Source: Liopterus haemorrhoidalis (taxonomy: Eukaryota > Arthropoda > Insecta > Coleoptera > Dytiscidae). From it: a stretch of 64,000 nucleotides of DNA. Location: assembly GCA_963971575.1 (NCBI GenBank), contig OZ020622.1, positions 8,532,279-8,596,278 of the forward strand, written 5' to 3'. The notes beneath the pieces were generated by a model that saw nothing but the letters and a program-made list of their open reading frames with translations, had not been told where the DNA came from and made no database searches. The stretch's first letter is position 1. Each line of letters begins with the position of its first letter. The position numbers and the translations under genes were made by a program. Shown here in pieces: positions 42,600 to 53,044 of this stretch.

Positions 42600-43625
42600 A
42601 TATCTGAATCCTATATCAAAAATAGATCCCAATATGTAACATTTAACGGCTATACATCTCGTCTGATTGAAGTAACTTCAGGTATACCTCAAGGATCCCA
42701 TTTAGGCCCAATCTTATTTAATATTTATATCAACTCAATATTTAGTTGCTTTAAAAAATGCAAATTTGCTCTTTTTGCCGACGACTTGAAGATTCAATCA
42801 ATGATTGCGTTTTAAGAAGATTTAAAAATGTTAAATAATTATTGTTGAGTTTAAATACTTGTCATTAAATTAAAGCAAATGTTTTATTGTGAGCTTCAGC
42901 CGAAAAAAAAAAAAACTAAAATTATGTTCTATTACTCAATCAATAATAAACAATTATCAAAAAAATATTCAATACGTGACTGGGTCGCATATGTGACTCA
43001 AAACTACTTTTCAATGAACACACTGATACAATTTAAAAAAAAAAGTCTATAAGCTACTGAACTTAATAATAATAATAAAATTTTGAGAACTTCATTTCAA
43101 TATATAAATCAATTATTTTGCTTTATAATTCAATTGTAAGACCTCAACTAGAGTATGCTACTTTTATTTGGAATCCTCAATATTCATAATACAGTAAACA
43201 AATAGAAAGTATTCAAAAAAAAAAAAAAAGCTTTGCTATAAATTTAATTTTCAGCTGAACTGTTATTCCGTTAAACTGGAATTTACCAAGTTTTGATATC
43301 CTGCTATTGTTGAAATTCTTCAATAATATGATTGACACACAGACCTCTGTACATGAATTTACTTGTCTAATGCCAAACGAGACAACACGATCTCAAAATT
43401 TATTTTACATTAATCAATTTAAAACCAACAGTTGCAAGAACTCACCTATAAATAGAATAATGATATAACAAAATATCCAAAATTTAAATAAATTTTTCTC
43501 AACATTTAACAAACTAAAAAAATTATTGTAATGAAATACTTTATAATTAATGTACTTTGTTTATGTACACAATTTGTAATTTATAATTTCTGTAAGTTAT
43601 TGTTCACTATTTACTTGTAATTTTG
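42600..43625 (+). mobile_element. Jockey-like LINE, reverse transcriptase to 3' end, copy A
   Basis: The first frame reads SYIKNRSQYVTFNGYTSRL, GIPQGSHLGPILFNIYINS and FALFADDLKIQ, the core of a Jockey-type reverse transcriptase with the catalytic ADD. A stop follows. Later frames give YNSIVRPQLEYATFIWNPQY and SFDILLLLKFFNN, the usual C-terminal blocks. Many stops and A-run slips make it inactive. Confidence 0.78.
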
Positions 43626-43633
43626 ATACTAAA

Positions 43634-44400
43634 TTGATATTTGACATGCATATCGACTATATTATCAAAAAATCATATAAAATGCTTGGATTTATATCTA
43701 GAATCGGAAAGGACTTTAAATCCTATAAAACACTCCTCTCTTTATTTTTCTTTAGTAAGAAGTCAGTTGGAATTTTGTACCGTATGTTGGTCTCCTCAAT
43801 ATCTTGTTTATATTAAACGAATTGAGAATTTTCAAAAAAAAATTTTAAAAATATTAAATTTTAGATTTCAAAATGTGGAACTCAATCGTTTATCTTTAGA
43901 AAACAGAAGAATTCTGCATGATTTAAGTTTTTGTTTTAAAATTTTCAACAGTATTGTTGATTGTCCAGATCTTCTAACTAAATTTAACTTCAAAATTCTA
44001 ATTTACAATACTAGAATTAGTGAACATTTATCTTTGCCTTTTAGTAAAACTAATTCTGCCTATAATTCACCAATTAATCGCATTTCTTTGTAAATAAACA
44101 TGTTAAACATGTAAATAGTTTAACTGAATATGATAACTTTCCTGATATTTTTTCCACCAGTTTTATTACCTTTAAGAAAAATATCATTAGTATACTACAA
44201 AATTTTAACTAAAACTTAAATAATATTCTGTATTATCTATGTTAAAATTAGTCTACTGATAATTTAATTCTGTTTTTTTCTTTTCTTTTGATACTGTGTA
44301 AATAACTTTGTATGTAAATTACTTTAGTGCCACACTTTTATTGGGCTTGTGCCTGTTGTGTGGCCAAAATTAAATAAATAAATAAATAAATTCCGTGGAA
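43634..44400 (+). mobile_element. Jockey-like LINE 3' end, copy B, with (AAAT)n tail
   Basis: A frame to TAA at 44091-44093 reads LVRSQLEFCTVCWSPQYLVY, IKRIENFQKKILKILNF, then ILHDLSFCFKIFNSIVDC. This is the same C-terminal block as copy A but a different copy. The 3' UTR ends GTGTGGCCAAAATTAAATAA followed by AAAT repeats. The element is 5'-truncated, directly behind copy A. Confidence 0.78.
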
Positions 44401-45191
44401 GCTACTTGTGGGCAACCGTTACCTTCCCCAATGTATATAAATAAAATTTAAATAAAGTAATAGAAAAATTTGGTAAAAATCTTTCTGCATATGAAATACA
44501 AAAATACTATTATTATTGCCCCATGAAAAACACAGTCACTCTAAATTCTACAAGTTCATACTAGTCCATAGAAGTCAATACCAACAACTTCAAAGATATA
44601 CAAGTTGTATGAGAGATTTGATTCAATATATCATCACATGAATAGTCTTAGATTATTTAAACATTAAAAAAATCACAAGTAGTGCATTCGTCTAACGAGC
44701 GTATCACCAATTAGTCGATCAAATACGGGTAATATTTTTATTTTGTTGCAATATGATTGGATTTTAAACTAGTTTATCGTGAAGATATTTTATGTTGAAT
44801 TCCACCAAGAAATTACTGACAGACTGTAAATTATCCAATAATAAAAATACAGTAGGATGTTATTAAATAAAAACAATTCGAAGAATGCAAGAATACTTTT
44901 AAAATATTTCAAATTATAATTAATAAAAATGAAAGCAGCAATAAAAGAAAAATGTCCCGAATTGGTAAAAGGAAGTGCGTTACATCACATCTTCAGACTT
45001 TAGTCCGAGAGCTCATTAAACTAACACTGAGTGATATAACAATGATCTGACAATGATTTAACGGATATATGACTAACAAATAACGTGATTTGAATACAGC
45101 GGTTACTGCTATAAGTTCAGTAACCATGATATTCTTAAACAAAGAGAGTCCGAAAGCACAATAAATGTATAATGATTAATTAAAGAGTATA
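44401..45191. other. No recognised feature
   Basis: AT-rich sequence; only short frames. Confidence 0.45.
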
Positions 45192-45835
45192 GTTCGCGCC
45201 AGTCACGCGAATTATTAATATTTATGTGGGAGGGTTCTCAGTCCAACACTATTTTTAGTTTAGTTACCGAATAACACTCGAACCATATGTGTCGTGTTAA
45301 TTTTTGTACTCAGTTCTGCTTGTACGCAACCAATGCTCAGGTTACCTGCATTTATGCAGTTCACTAATGTATGTTATATACCAGTGTTTCTTAACCAGTG
45401 GTCTGCGTACCACTGGGGGTCCTTAGCAAAATTTTAGTGGTCCGCAAAAGTCTTATACATTATTATATTTGAGATTTTTTGTTAATTCTTTTTGTATTTT
45501 GTTCATTTTTCAGCGATTTTTTATTATTAAGATATACGTAGAGTTTACATATACAGTTTATTTAATAGTACATTTATTTTTAGGGATCCGCGGTAAAATA
45601 TTTAATAATTTACTGGTCCGCGGTAGAAAATTAAATATTGTACTAGTCCGTGGTACGTTTTCAGTTGAGAAACACTGTTATATACATTCGTCTCGTGTCT
45701 GAGTGTATTTTAGTCGCTCATTTCGGTCTCCGCATTATCTGAGTTCTTAGTATCGTGCGTCTTCAAGTAGAGGTAGAATTAGTCTTGTTCTACAGCATTT
45801 CGTTCATCACTCTGCTTTGTTGTCGTGAATGCAAT
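45192..45835 (+). repeat. Dispersed repeat, possibly LTR-derived, copy 2, carrying a hAT MITE
   Basis: Begins GTTCGCGCCAGTCACGCGAA and follows copy 1 (42342) for about 140 bp. Later CTACAGCATTTCGTTCAT and TTGTTGTCGTGAATG again parallel copy 1 (TTTATTGTCGTGAACC). A hAT MITE inserted at 45382-45677. Some text further on (AATAAAGTCCATTCGC near 46080) looks like a polyadenylation region, but the right border is not defined. Confidence 0.5.
45382..45677. mobile_element. hAT MITE, 296 bp, with exact 8-bp target duplication
   Basis: Starts CAGTGTTTCTTAACCAGTGG and ends CAGTTGAGAAACACTG, flanked on both sides by TTATATAC (45374-45381, 45678-45685). The interior has repeated GGTCCGCGGTA words near the right end. 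Non-coding. It is the same family as 47134-48273. Confidence 0.9.
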
Positions 45836-47133
45836 TTACGCATGCCATCACATTCGTGTGTATATGTGTGTTAGTATATTTCGTGAATATACGGTGTGGA
45901 CTTGTGAAATCGATCATGGTTGAGTGTCCAAACTCTCCATACCAGACCTGGTGGATTACGAAGATCACAGCATCTCAAAAAGACCTTTGCTACGTGACGT
46001 TTCCAGCACTAGGTAAGTCCATCAACCTGTATATATCCAATCCCCTCTCTAGCATTCTACAATTGCGTTAGATTGCGCCTAATAAAGTCCATTCGCTTTA
46101 TTTCACGTTTTTTCATCCAGATCGTGAGTCCTGCCTAACGATCGTCGCGTGCTCCTAAGAGCAGGAGCGTGGTCAATGTCTCCGCCTGGGAACTTCGCAG
46201 GGCTCTGCGTTTAATAAGTGTAGATGCATAACTTGTCAAATATTGAACCAGATATTTTGGACTTAGTGGAAAACAATATTTTAAGACTTTGCTATGGATG
46301 GTATCCACAGCAAAGTTTTAAAATTTTTACTATTTGACTTTATTTATATTAATTGTTAATTAATATCAGTCTAAAAACACAACTCAAAATATAGGGGTCC
46401 GTTGAAATAATAGTTATAAAAGGGGTCCTCCAGCTTGCAGAACCATTCTTTGAAAAATGAAAAAACTACGCATGCTTTTAAGCGAAAAATAGTGGAACTT
46501 TTGAGCGAATAGAATCGCAAGTCGACGTGAGACGACGCATTAAAAAGACAAGTATATAATTCAATACATTTTGATCATAAAATTGTGTTTAAATTTACAT
46601 TAAAAGTCCTTACGAACAATCCAATATAATTTGTGTAGAATTTTCCAACTTTATCCGTTAAAATTCCAAGCAAACAAACTCAGTCTAATTTTTTTTTACG
46701 AAGTTAAAAACAAGATAAACTGGTAAATAAAAAACAGTGTGCGACAATTCTGCGATAGAAGGCGCGCGCATCTCCGTAAAGGAGGATTTTATGAATCCTC
46801 AGTGGATATAGTCGTTATAGTAAGTGGCGTTTTATGGCTAATCCTGACCATGTTTGGTTGCGGGCTCTAGTCGTTGTCTAGTAACGAGATCAACTGACTA
46901 TTCCGCAGTGAAATAATCTAACCAAGCTCATTCACAGGGCGTCAACCGACTACCAAATACACCACCCGTTCATAAATAAACTACCAACAACTATAAACTA
47001 ATACTGTTTAAAAACTGAAACTAAAATGTAACATCTTTCGTCCTAAGTAAGATGGGACTATGGTGTGAAAATAAATGGCGCGTAGACTGTGTCTGTAAAC
47101 GAGAATTTCTTAAATAATCTACCTGATCTATAG
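45836..47133. other. No recognised gene
   Basis: A short frame at 45829-46071 opens with hydrophobic residues but has no recognisable domain. The hairpin GCTCCTAAGAGCAGGAGC lies near 46150. At 46385-46440 the words GGGGTCCGTTGAAATAATAG resemble hAT MITE text. Otherwise nothing was recognised. Confidence 0.4.
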
Positions 47134-47240
47134 CAGTGTATCTCAACCGACGGTCCGTGGACCAACTGGTGGTCCTTAGCAAAATTTTAGTGGTCCGCGA
47201 AAGGCTTATACATGGTTATTTTTGAGATTTATGTTGATTT

Positions 47241-48097
47241 TTAGGGTTTTGTAGGTATGACCAAAAAACCCTTATACCGTCATTTTGTCGTCTGTCTGTC
47301 AAAAATTTTATTTTTGCAAAATAAATTATTTTGATGCGATTTTTGCCAAAATTGTATAAAAAAAAATTGTCCCACACCCTGTAGCCCAGATGGTTTAAAC
47401 TAAAAATCTGAAAAAATTCTAAGTAATGTACACTGGTGTGAACCGGAATAGTACAATAGGACTTTTTGATCAGATTGTTTTTGAAAAAAAACGCATTTTT
47501 TGTGATTTTTGGCTAATAATGTACACAAGTTATAGCTTTGTAACACGCTACACTGGAACGTGTATGCTGGTGTAGTGGTTATTGACGCTGATTTTTCACC
47601 CAAGTAACTCGATCCGAAAGGGATCGAACCCTGCGAGAAGAGACAATATTATTTTGTTTTTTTTTCTTTAATTTATATATTGTTTAAATTATTTTTTCAA
47701 AATTCTAGTTATATTTTGGCAAATATTGCATTTAATTTTTAAAAGCGTAAATTTAACTTAAATATTAAATTTTTTTTTTTAAATTTAATAACCAGTGGAA
47801 ATTGTTTAAATTATAATTTAATTCTGTTTCAATGTACACGAAATCAGAGGGGCAGAACTTATAACAACCAATGGAAGCCATAGGCGCAATTTTTAAAATT
47901 CTTAATGAAACTTGCTATATAAAAAAAAAATACTGCACATATATATTAACATAAATAATGGTATTAGGCGTTCGAATTAAAATTAACAAAAAAAATATTT
48001 TAATATAAAATTTGTTTTCGCATCCAAAATAATCATCATTCACTTACTAAATACCTGCAAAACCCTGAAATGTGTGAAAATTCACACTTCACATCAA
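47241..48097 (+). mobile_element. Helentron-like (HINE) repeat, copy 5, inside a hAT MITE
   Basis: This is the only long copy on the plus strand. It starts AGGGTTTTGTAGGTATGACC, has a reduced GTCT tract (GTCGTCTGTCTGTC), then a tRNA-Glu-like module. It ends ACCTGCAAAACCCTGAAATG, hairpin GTGTGAAAATTCACAC and TTCACATCAA. About 190 bp after the microsatellite are deleted relative to copies 2 to 4. Comparison with the uninterrupted MITE puts the borders inside a T-rich stretch; a clear target duplication is not visible. Confidence 0.82.
47566..47632 (+). other. tRNA-Glu-like module in Helentron-like copy 5
   Basis: Contains the A-box-like TGGTGTAGTGG at 47569, the anticodon-arm-like GATTTTTCACCCAAG near 47590 and a B-box-like GGATCGAACC near 47621. 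Read in the Helentron 5'-to-3' sense it lies in forward orientation, as do the modules of copies 1, 3 and 4. The acceptor stem is not formed. Confidence 0.58.
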
Positions 48098-48273
48098 TTT
48101 TTTTATTTTATTTTGTTCATTTTTCAGCGATTTTTTATTACTGAGATATTATATAGATGCAGAGTCTACATATAAGTACAATAAATGTATATAATACATT
48201 TATTTTTTGTGGTCCGCGGTAAAAAATTAAATATTTTACTGGTCCGTAGTATGTTTTCGGTTGAGAAACACTG

Positions 48274-49066
48274 ATCTATAGAGACCGGATAATTGTGTTA
48301 CGTGTTTTGAAGATACGAGCCATTGAGAATTAATTTATTAGCAGCTTGAGAGTGTATGTTCAATTGTATGCATTTTTTATTCTAATTATTAATTACTTTA
48401 ATCATAGTTGAATTTGGGGAAGTGCACATTTTCTTGGTGTATTATCCGGTCCATTGGTCCTGGCACATTGTAAGACAGACGCCGTTAGTTTTCGCCCCAG
48501 TTCACCCTTTGTGCAAAAGACTATCTTTGCTGCAACAGTCTCTGAAAACTAGGTCATTTAACTAGATGGAACTCCCTTACTTTGCATTAAAAATAATTAT
48601 AAGATGAAAATGGAATTACCACACTAAAATTCTTTCTAGTTAAAGAAACAAAATCTAAAAATAGAAGTTTCAATATTACTTAAAATTTTTAAACACTTCA
48701 TAGTTACGCACACATAATTTTAATAGACATATCGACTCTTTCAGAATCCTTTTTTTTGCTTTTCTCTCATCGAATACGGAGGGAACACATAGAAGTCACT
48801 TTGCTGAATTGTGTTCGGAGATAAAGGAAAGTTTTACCGAAGGGGAGATAAAGAAAATTATGATGAAAATATTGCGCTGCAGTTTTGGAAAACTGATATC
48901 AAAGAAGTGAAAATATACCTGGATATTTCTTTAATGAAATTAAACATACTGGTAAATAAAACCAACTTCTTCCACATATATATGCTTATGAAACAATATT
49001 AAAATATTAGAACGACATTTAAAAATATATAGAAAACCAAGACCACCGATGACTCTTAATGTCAGA
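48274..49066. other. No recognised feature
   Basis: AT-rich spacer. The frame at 48811-49002 has no recognisable content. Confidence 0.45.
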
Positions 49067-49186
49067 GATGAACAGATCAGCTCACCGAAGATCTAACAAG
49101 TATTTGTATACACGACACATGGGAAGACTTGACAATTAACAGATCAAGATGGAGGATTTATGTGAGTAGGGTCAAAATTTAACACT
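49067..49186 (+). pseudogene. RTE-like LINE C-terminal fragment
   Basis: GATCAGCTCACCGAAGATCT, GACAAT.AA.AGATC.AGATG and GGATTTATGTGAGTAGG closely follow 61965-62085, where the frame reads RDQLTEDLTSIGIQGTWQDL then NRSRWRVYVSEA. Here small indels break the frame. It is a decayed second copy of the same LINE end. Confidence 0.7.
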
Positions 49187-49576
49187 TGACCAATTGAAGC
49201 ATTTTTCAGTATTTGAAATAGAGGAGATTGTCCTAATATGGGTCCTGCACTAATATGGGCTTTCAAAGAAAATCAACTACTGTAGCTAACACCATCTTTC
49301 GGCAATAGCTTAAAACTAACTTACATTTTGATTAAGAATTTTACATATTTAGTGCTGTTGAGTTCCTGCTCCGTTAGAAACGAATTCATTGTAGATAACA
49401 CTTCACTCAATAAGTCTCCGGTCTGACATATATATGGCAACACTGTTGACAGATCCATATGATTTCTGGATAGTACCAACCTTCAAACGATACGTATGAA
49501 AATTTCATGACATTCTGACAATTAGTTTAGAGGTTACATTGGTTATAATGACTTCAGGTTTGTAATTTTCAAAAGA

Positions 49577-49723
49577 ATGGATAAAAAAGAATTTCGTGTG
49601 TTGATTAAACATTGTTTTTTGATGGGAAGAAATACTGTTGAAGCCAAATAGTGGCTTGATAAGCGTTATAGAGACTCTGCACCAGGCAAATCAACTATTA
49701 TTGATTGGTATGCTGAATTTAAA
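49577..49723 (+). pseudogene. N-terminal fragment of a mariner transposase
   Basis: ATG at 49577 opens MDKKEFRVLIKHCFLMGRN, then TVEAK, a stop, and WLDKRYRDSAPGKSTIIDWY. This is the first helix-turn-helix of DD34D mariner transposases (MDKKEFRVLIKH...LD..Y.DSAP...). The text ends at AEFK and no later domain follows. Confidence 0.75.
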
Positions 49724-50154
49724 TTAATTAATTAATTTAATTTTTTTAATTTTAGAAGCGTTGGAATGAATGCATCACTCTTGAAGGAGAGTATGTTGAT
49801 GAATAAATTAGTTTCTAAAAAAAAAAAAAAAAAATGTTTTTCTTAGTTAGACCGGAGACGTGGTATTTTTGCTTAATTTTGATTCTTTTATTAAGGTAAG
49901 TTGTTATAAGAATGGGCAAGATTTTTATTCGATCCGCTTGTGATTTATACTTGAAGCTGTTGTATTGTGATCGAGGTATATTGTGTTGCTAGGAGTTACT
50001 GCCTCACTTAATCTCAAATAAGTCATTAATTTAGATTGCCATGTGTAATGTTGGAAATATGAGCTCCCCGCAAGATCTAAATATGGGCCAGGGCATATTT
50101 AACTATTTTGTCCAGCTGACGCCGACATCGACGTTGATGAAGTAACAACAAAGT

Positions 50155-50307
50155 TCGGATGATGAAGATGTTGTTTGCATGTTTTGTGACTGTTGTTTTT
50201 TACAGGATCAAAGGGGCGAGCTTTGGGTTCGGTGCCTAATGTGCAATATGTGAGCAATGAATGCTCCAGGATAGAAAGATTTATTTTACTGCGATTTTTG
50301 TTACTAA
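50155..50307 (+). pseudogene. PHD-like zinc-finger tail of a pogo-like transposase
   Basis: The frame reads SDDEDVVCMFCDCCFLQDQR, GELWVRCLMCNM, a stop, AMNAPG, a stop, then KDLFYCDFCY. The C..C...C..C...C..C pattern with the WV.C..C core matches a PHD-like finger. Both stops sit where tryptophan would fit (TGA and TAG for TGG) and the His/Cys of the centre are mutated. Such fingers occur at the C-terminus of some insect CENP-B/pogo-type transposases. Confidence 0.55.
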
Positions 50308-50607
50308 TCAATCTTTAAACTGTTATTTAAAACTGAGTTTGTATCTTAAACAAAAATAAACTTTACTTTGAACTACCCAATTTTTAATGGGGGCCCATAT
50401 TTCATACACTCAATCCTGAATCGAAACTTTTACAAATTTTTATAGTTGGCTTTGAATCACATTATTTTTCGAAACAATGCAATTTTGAATATTGTATATA
50501 AGTCTTCGGGCTAGATGTATGTCAATTCTAAGATCAATTCTTTAAAAACTTATAAAATTATCGAGGAAAAACAAAATGTGGACCCATATTAGGACCTTTC
50601 TGCAAAA

Positions 50608-51600
50608 GTTGGATTAAAAATTAACAACTCCAAGACGAAATAAATGCGGATAAATGCAGAAACTGATAAATCTTTATTGCTCGGTAACCATCAAATCGAG
50701 CGTGTGGATGATTTCCAGTACTTAGGGAGTGTTGTGTCTATGGACTTGGCGCGGATATAGATGTGGAAAGCAGAATACGCAAAGCGAGAGGCGCCTTCAT
50801 CCAACTTAACCGTGTATGGAATTCTGCGATCTACAGTACTTCCACGAAAACTACCATATTCAGGGCATACGTGACGTCAGTTCTTCTGTACGGCTGCGAG
50901 ACTTGGTTAGTAACAGAAGCTATCAAGAGAAGATTATTATTATTATTATATTATTTATTTTACATCGGCCTTTATTTCTGCAACGAGGCTAATCGCCGAT
51001 GCCAGGGGGCGAGCTCCTACACCAGGATGAAGGGTGAATGATTGTGAAAATGAGAGTAATGTAAACATATTATTCTCGCCCGAATAATATCACCAACGAA
51101 GCAGGCTCGAACCATCGACCGCCCAGACCAAGCTGTTTCTAACAGTCTCAATCCGCACGACTTAATGCGTATCAAGAGAAGAGTGCGTGTATTTGTAAAT
51201 CAATGTCTTCGAAGAATCCTTCGCATTTATTGGAATATCAAACGTAGAATTGGGGAAAAAAAACTGGTCAAATGTACATTCATTTGCAAATAAAAAGAAG
51301 AAAGTATGGTTGGTTAGGGCACACTCTTCGAAGGACTCCTAGCGAAGTGTGTCGCTATGCACTAGCATACAACCCTCAGGGCAGTAGGCGTAGAGGGCGA
51401 CCCAAGAAAAACTGGCGTCGCTTAACCCTGCTAGAAATAAATGTATGGAGCTCTCAAAGACAAAAGACTGCATAACAACATCGCCGACTTGAAGCCTATG
51501 GCATATAGACGAGTTAGATGGAGAAATTTTATTGACAGCCTATGCTCTTTTTAGAGGCAGTCCAAAATCACCCGATGATGGACAAGGCTTGATGATGATA
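50608..51600 (+). mobile_element. RTE-like LINE 3' half, split by a SINE
   Basis: The text reads VGLKINNSKTK, HQIERVDDFQYLGSVVSMD, then after a one-base shift VESRIRKARGAFIQLNRVW, VLLYGCETWLVT. The SINE follows, then IKRRVRVFVNQCLRRILRI, KYGWLGHTLRRTPSEV, RRRGRPKKNWRR and RVRWRNFIDSLCSF before TAG at 51552-51554. This is the order of the C-terminal part of RTE/CR1-like LINE ORF2. A GATGATGAT-type end follows near 51590. It is 5'-truncated and frame-broken. Confidence 0.82.
50933..51170 (-). mobile_element. tRNA-derived SINE with 11-bp target duplication
   Basis: ATCAAGAGAAG occurs at 50922-50932 and 51171-51181, directly flanking a 238-bp insert. On the minus strand the insert has a tRNA-like head with a B box (GGTTCGAGCC), then a body and an ATT/AAT-repeat tail. 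The head is missing about its first 20 bp compared with the copy at 52192-52419. It was inserted into the coding part of a LINE and interrupts its ORF precisely. Confidence 0.9.
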
Positions 51601-52191
51601 TGAGGACCTTCTCCTCTACTTTAAATATTTTATAAGTATTTGATATTTGAAATATTTTTCCTATTTGGCACAGTATTGGTACTAGTACATAAAATGCCCC
51701 AAAAATTATGTCTAAAAACTTTTTTAAACAATTTTTAATCCATTAAAAAAGTTTTTAAATAACCTGAAGACTTATTCTTTATTATCTTGGTTTCCTAAAT
51801 TTAATTCACTGTAATTAAATCTGAAATTAAAAAAAGAACTGAAAGCAGGAAGTGGATTAAAATACGTTTAAGCATCTGTTTCAAAAGCATGACAAATCGA
51901 CAAATAAAAAGTAAAGTTTTATTTGAATAAGATCAAGTTTTGGAACATACGCCTACAAGTGATTTATTACAACTGCCTGGTAAGCAGAAATAATACAAAT
52001 GTTCCTTACAGACAACCAAATGTTGAAAGAATAATAAACGAGAAAAGTTTGATGAAAAAACACAGTTATTGATGACTAGTAAAAGTTAATAATAATAACA
52101 CCAAAAACTAAATTCCCTACAAGGTCTGACTAAATACATTACATATTTGCAGTCTTACAACTGTCGGTTCAACGTTTTGTTGCACAATATA
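51601..52191. other. No recognised feature
   Basis: AT-rich spacer. Confidence 0.45.
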
Positions 52192-52419
52192 CCATCGGCC
52201 TATTTCTGCATCGAGGCTAATCGCCGATGCCAGGGGGCGAGCTCCTACACCTGGATGAGGGGTGAATGATTGTGAAAATGGGAGTAATGTAAACATATTA
52301 TTCTCGCCCGAATAATATCACCAACGAAGGAGGCTCGAACCACCGATCGCCCAGACCTTAGACTGTTTCTACCAGTCTAAAACCGCACGACTTAATGCGC
52401 TCGGTCACTCCGTTGGCTC
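52192..52419 (-). mobile_element. tRNA-derived SINE, near full length
   Basis: The minus strand starts GAGCCAACGGAGTGACCGAG, an A-box region like that of class II tRNAs (Ser/Leu type). Then come CGCATTAAGTCGTGCGG and the B box GTGGTTCGAGCC about 60-70 nt downstream, then the same body as the copy at 50933. The simple-repeat tail is short and no clear target duplication was seen. RNA polymerase III promoters of this kind drive SINE transcription. Confidence 0.8.
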
Positions 52420-52806
52420 ATTAAGAATTATTTTAAGCAATTCTGTTCCTTATCTATTAATTTTTAATCACTATATTCCTTAATGAGCTTTATCAGGGTC
52501 AGCCATCTTGATTAGTAGTGACGCGAGATTTTTGCAAGTGGCGTTTGCATTTTGTCTGTTGTTTTTAGTTATTTTTAAGTGGTAAAAGTGGAAAGTGAAC
52601 TTGAAAAAGTGTGTGATATTGTGGACTTTGGTGTTTGGACTCTATGGATACCAAAATTGGAGAGAATGAAAAGGTATTTGTAGAAATTTTTGTTAATTTT
52701 ATAATGCGTCATTGTTATGTAAAATGTGCTTCTATATACAATATGGAAACACATACATATGTACATATATATGTAGGTGTATACTGTAGGTATATTTTTT
52801 ATATGT

Positions 52807-53044
52807 GTGTAGACCGGTGGTATCCAACCTTACGCTATCATTATCTGACAAAGTGAGGTTGTTGATTGAAATTGACGAAAGTATAAAAAAGAAAAAGAGA
52901 TTGCCACAGACTTTGGTATTCCTCCAAGTACACTTTCTACAATTATAAAAAAGCGCGAAGAAATTCTGAAGAAATCCGGAAATGGTGTAACCAATGATCG
53001 CAAACGTTTTAAAATATGTACCCACGAGGACATCGAAGTTATTT
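52807..53044 (+). pseudogene. CENP-B/pogo-type N-terminal helix-turn-helix fragment
   Basis: The text reads LTLSLSDKVRLLIEIDESI, loses one base in an A run, then gives EIATDFGIPPSTLSTIIKK, REEILKKSGNGVTNDRKRF and KICTHEDIEVI before TGA. This is the first DNA-binding domain of CENP-B-like pogo/Tigger transposases (EK..I..EIE.G.....A.DFGI..STLSTI.K). No second domain or catalytic core follows. An AG preceded by GTGTGT at 52808-52815 could be read as a splice acceptor, but the frameshift speaks for a pseudogene. Confidence 0.75.

Larger units (their letters stand above)
47134..48273. mobile_element. hAT MITE split by a Helentron-like repeat
   Basis: Starts CAGTGTATCTCAACCGACGG and ends GGTTGAGAAACACTG, with an exact 8-bp direct repeat ATCTATAG at 47126-47133 and 48274-48281. 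Without the 857-bp insert (47241-48097) it would be about 283 bp and aligns with the intact relative at 45382-45677. Confidence 0.9.
49232..50596 (+). mobile_element. pogo/Tigger-like deletion derivative with a zinc-finger-like C-terminus
   Basis: GTCCTAATATGGGTCC occurs near 49232 and in inverted form (GGACCCATATTAGGAC) at about 50579-50594. Further ATATGGGCC-type words lie inside near 50085 and 50393. The interior has a zinc-binding-like coding remnant (50155-50307) typical of the C-terminus of some insect pogo-like transposases. The N-terminus of a mariner transposase (49577-49723) lies between the ends and is probably an older insertion. Target duplication was not resolved. Confidence 0.55.

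Noticed and set aside
45829..46071. 80-codon frame with a signal-peptide-like start
   Set aside because: No domain, no second exon and no conserved partner; the preceding sequence is a dispersed repeat.
47566..47632. A functional tRNA-Glu gene
   Set aside because: The A box and anticodon arm are close, but the acceptor stem is missing and the T arm does not fold normally; the same module is repeated in other copies.
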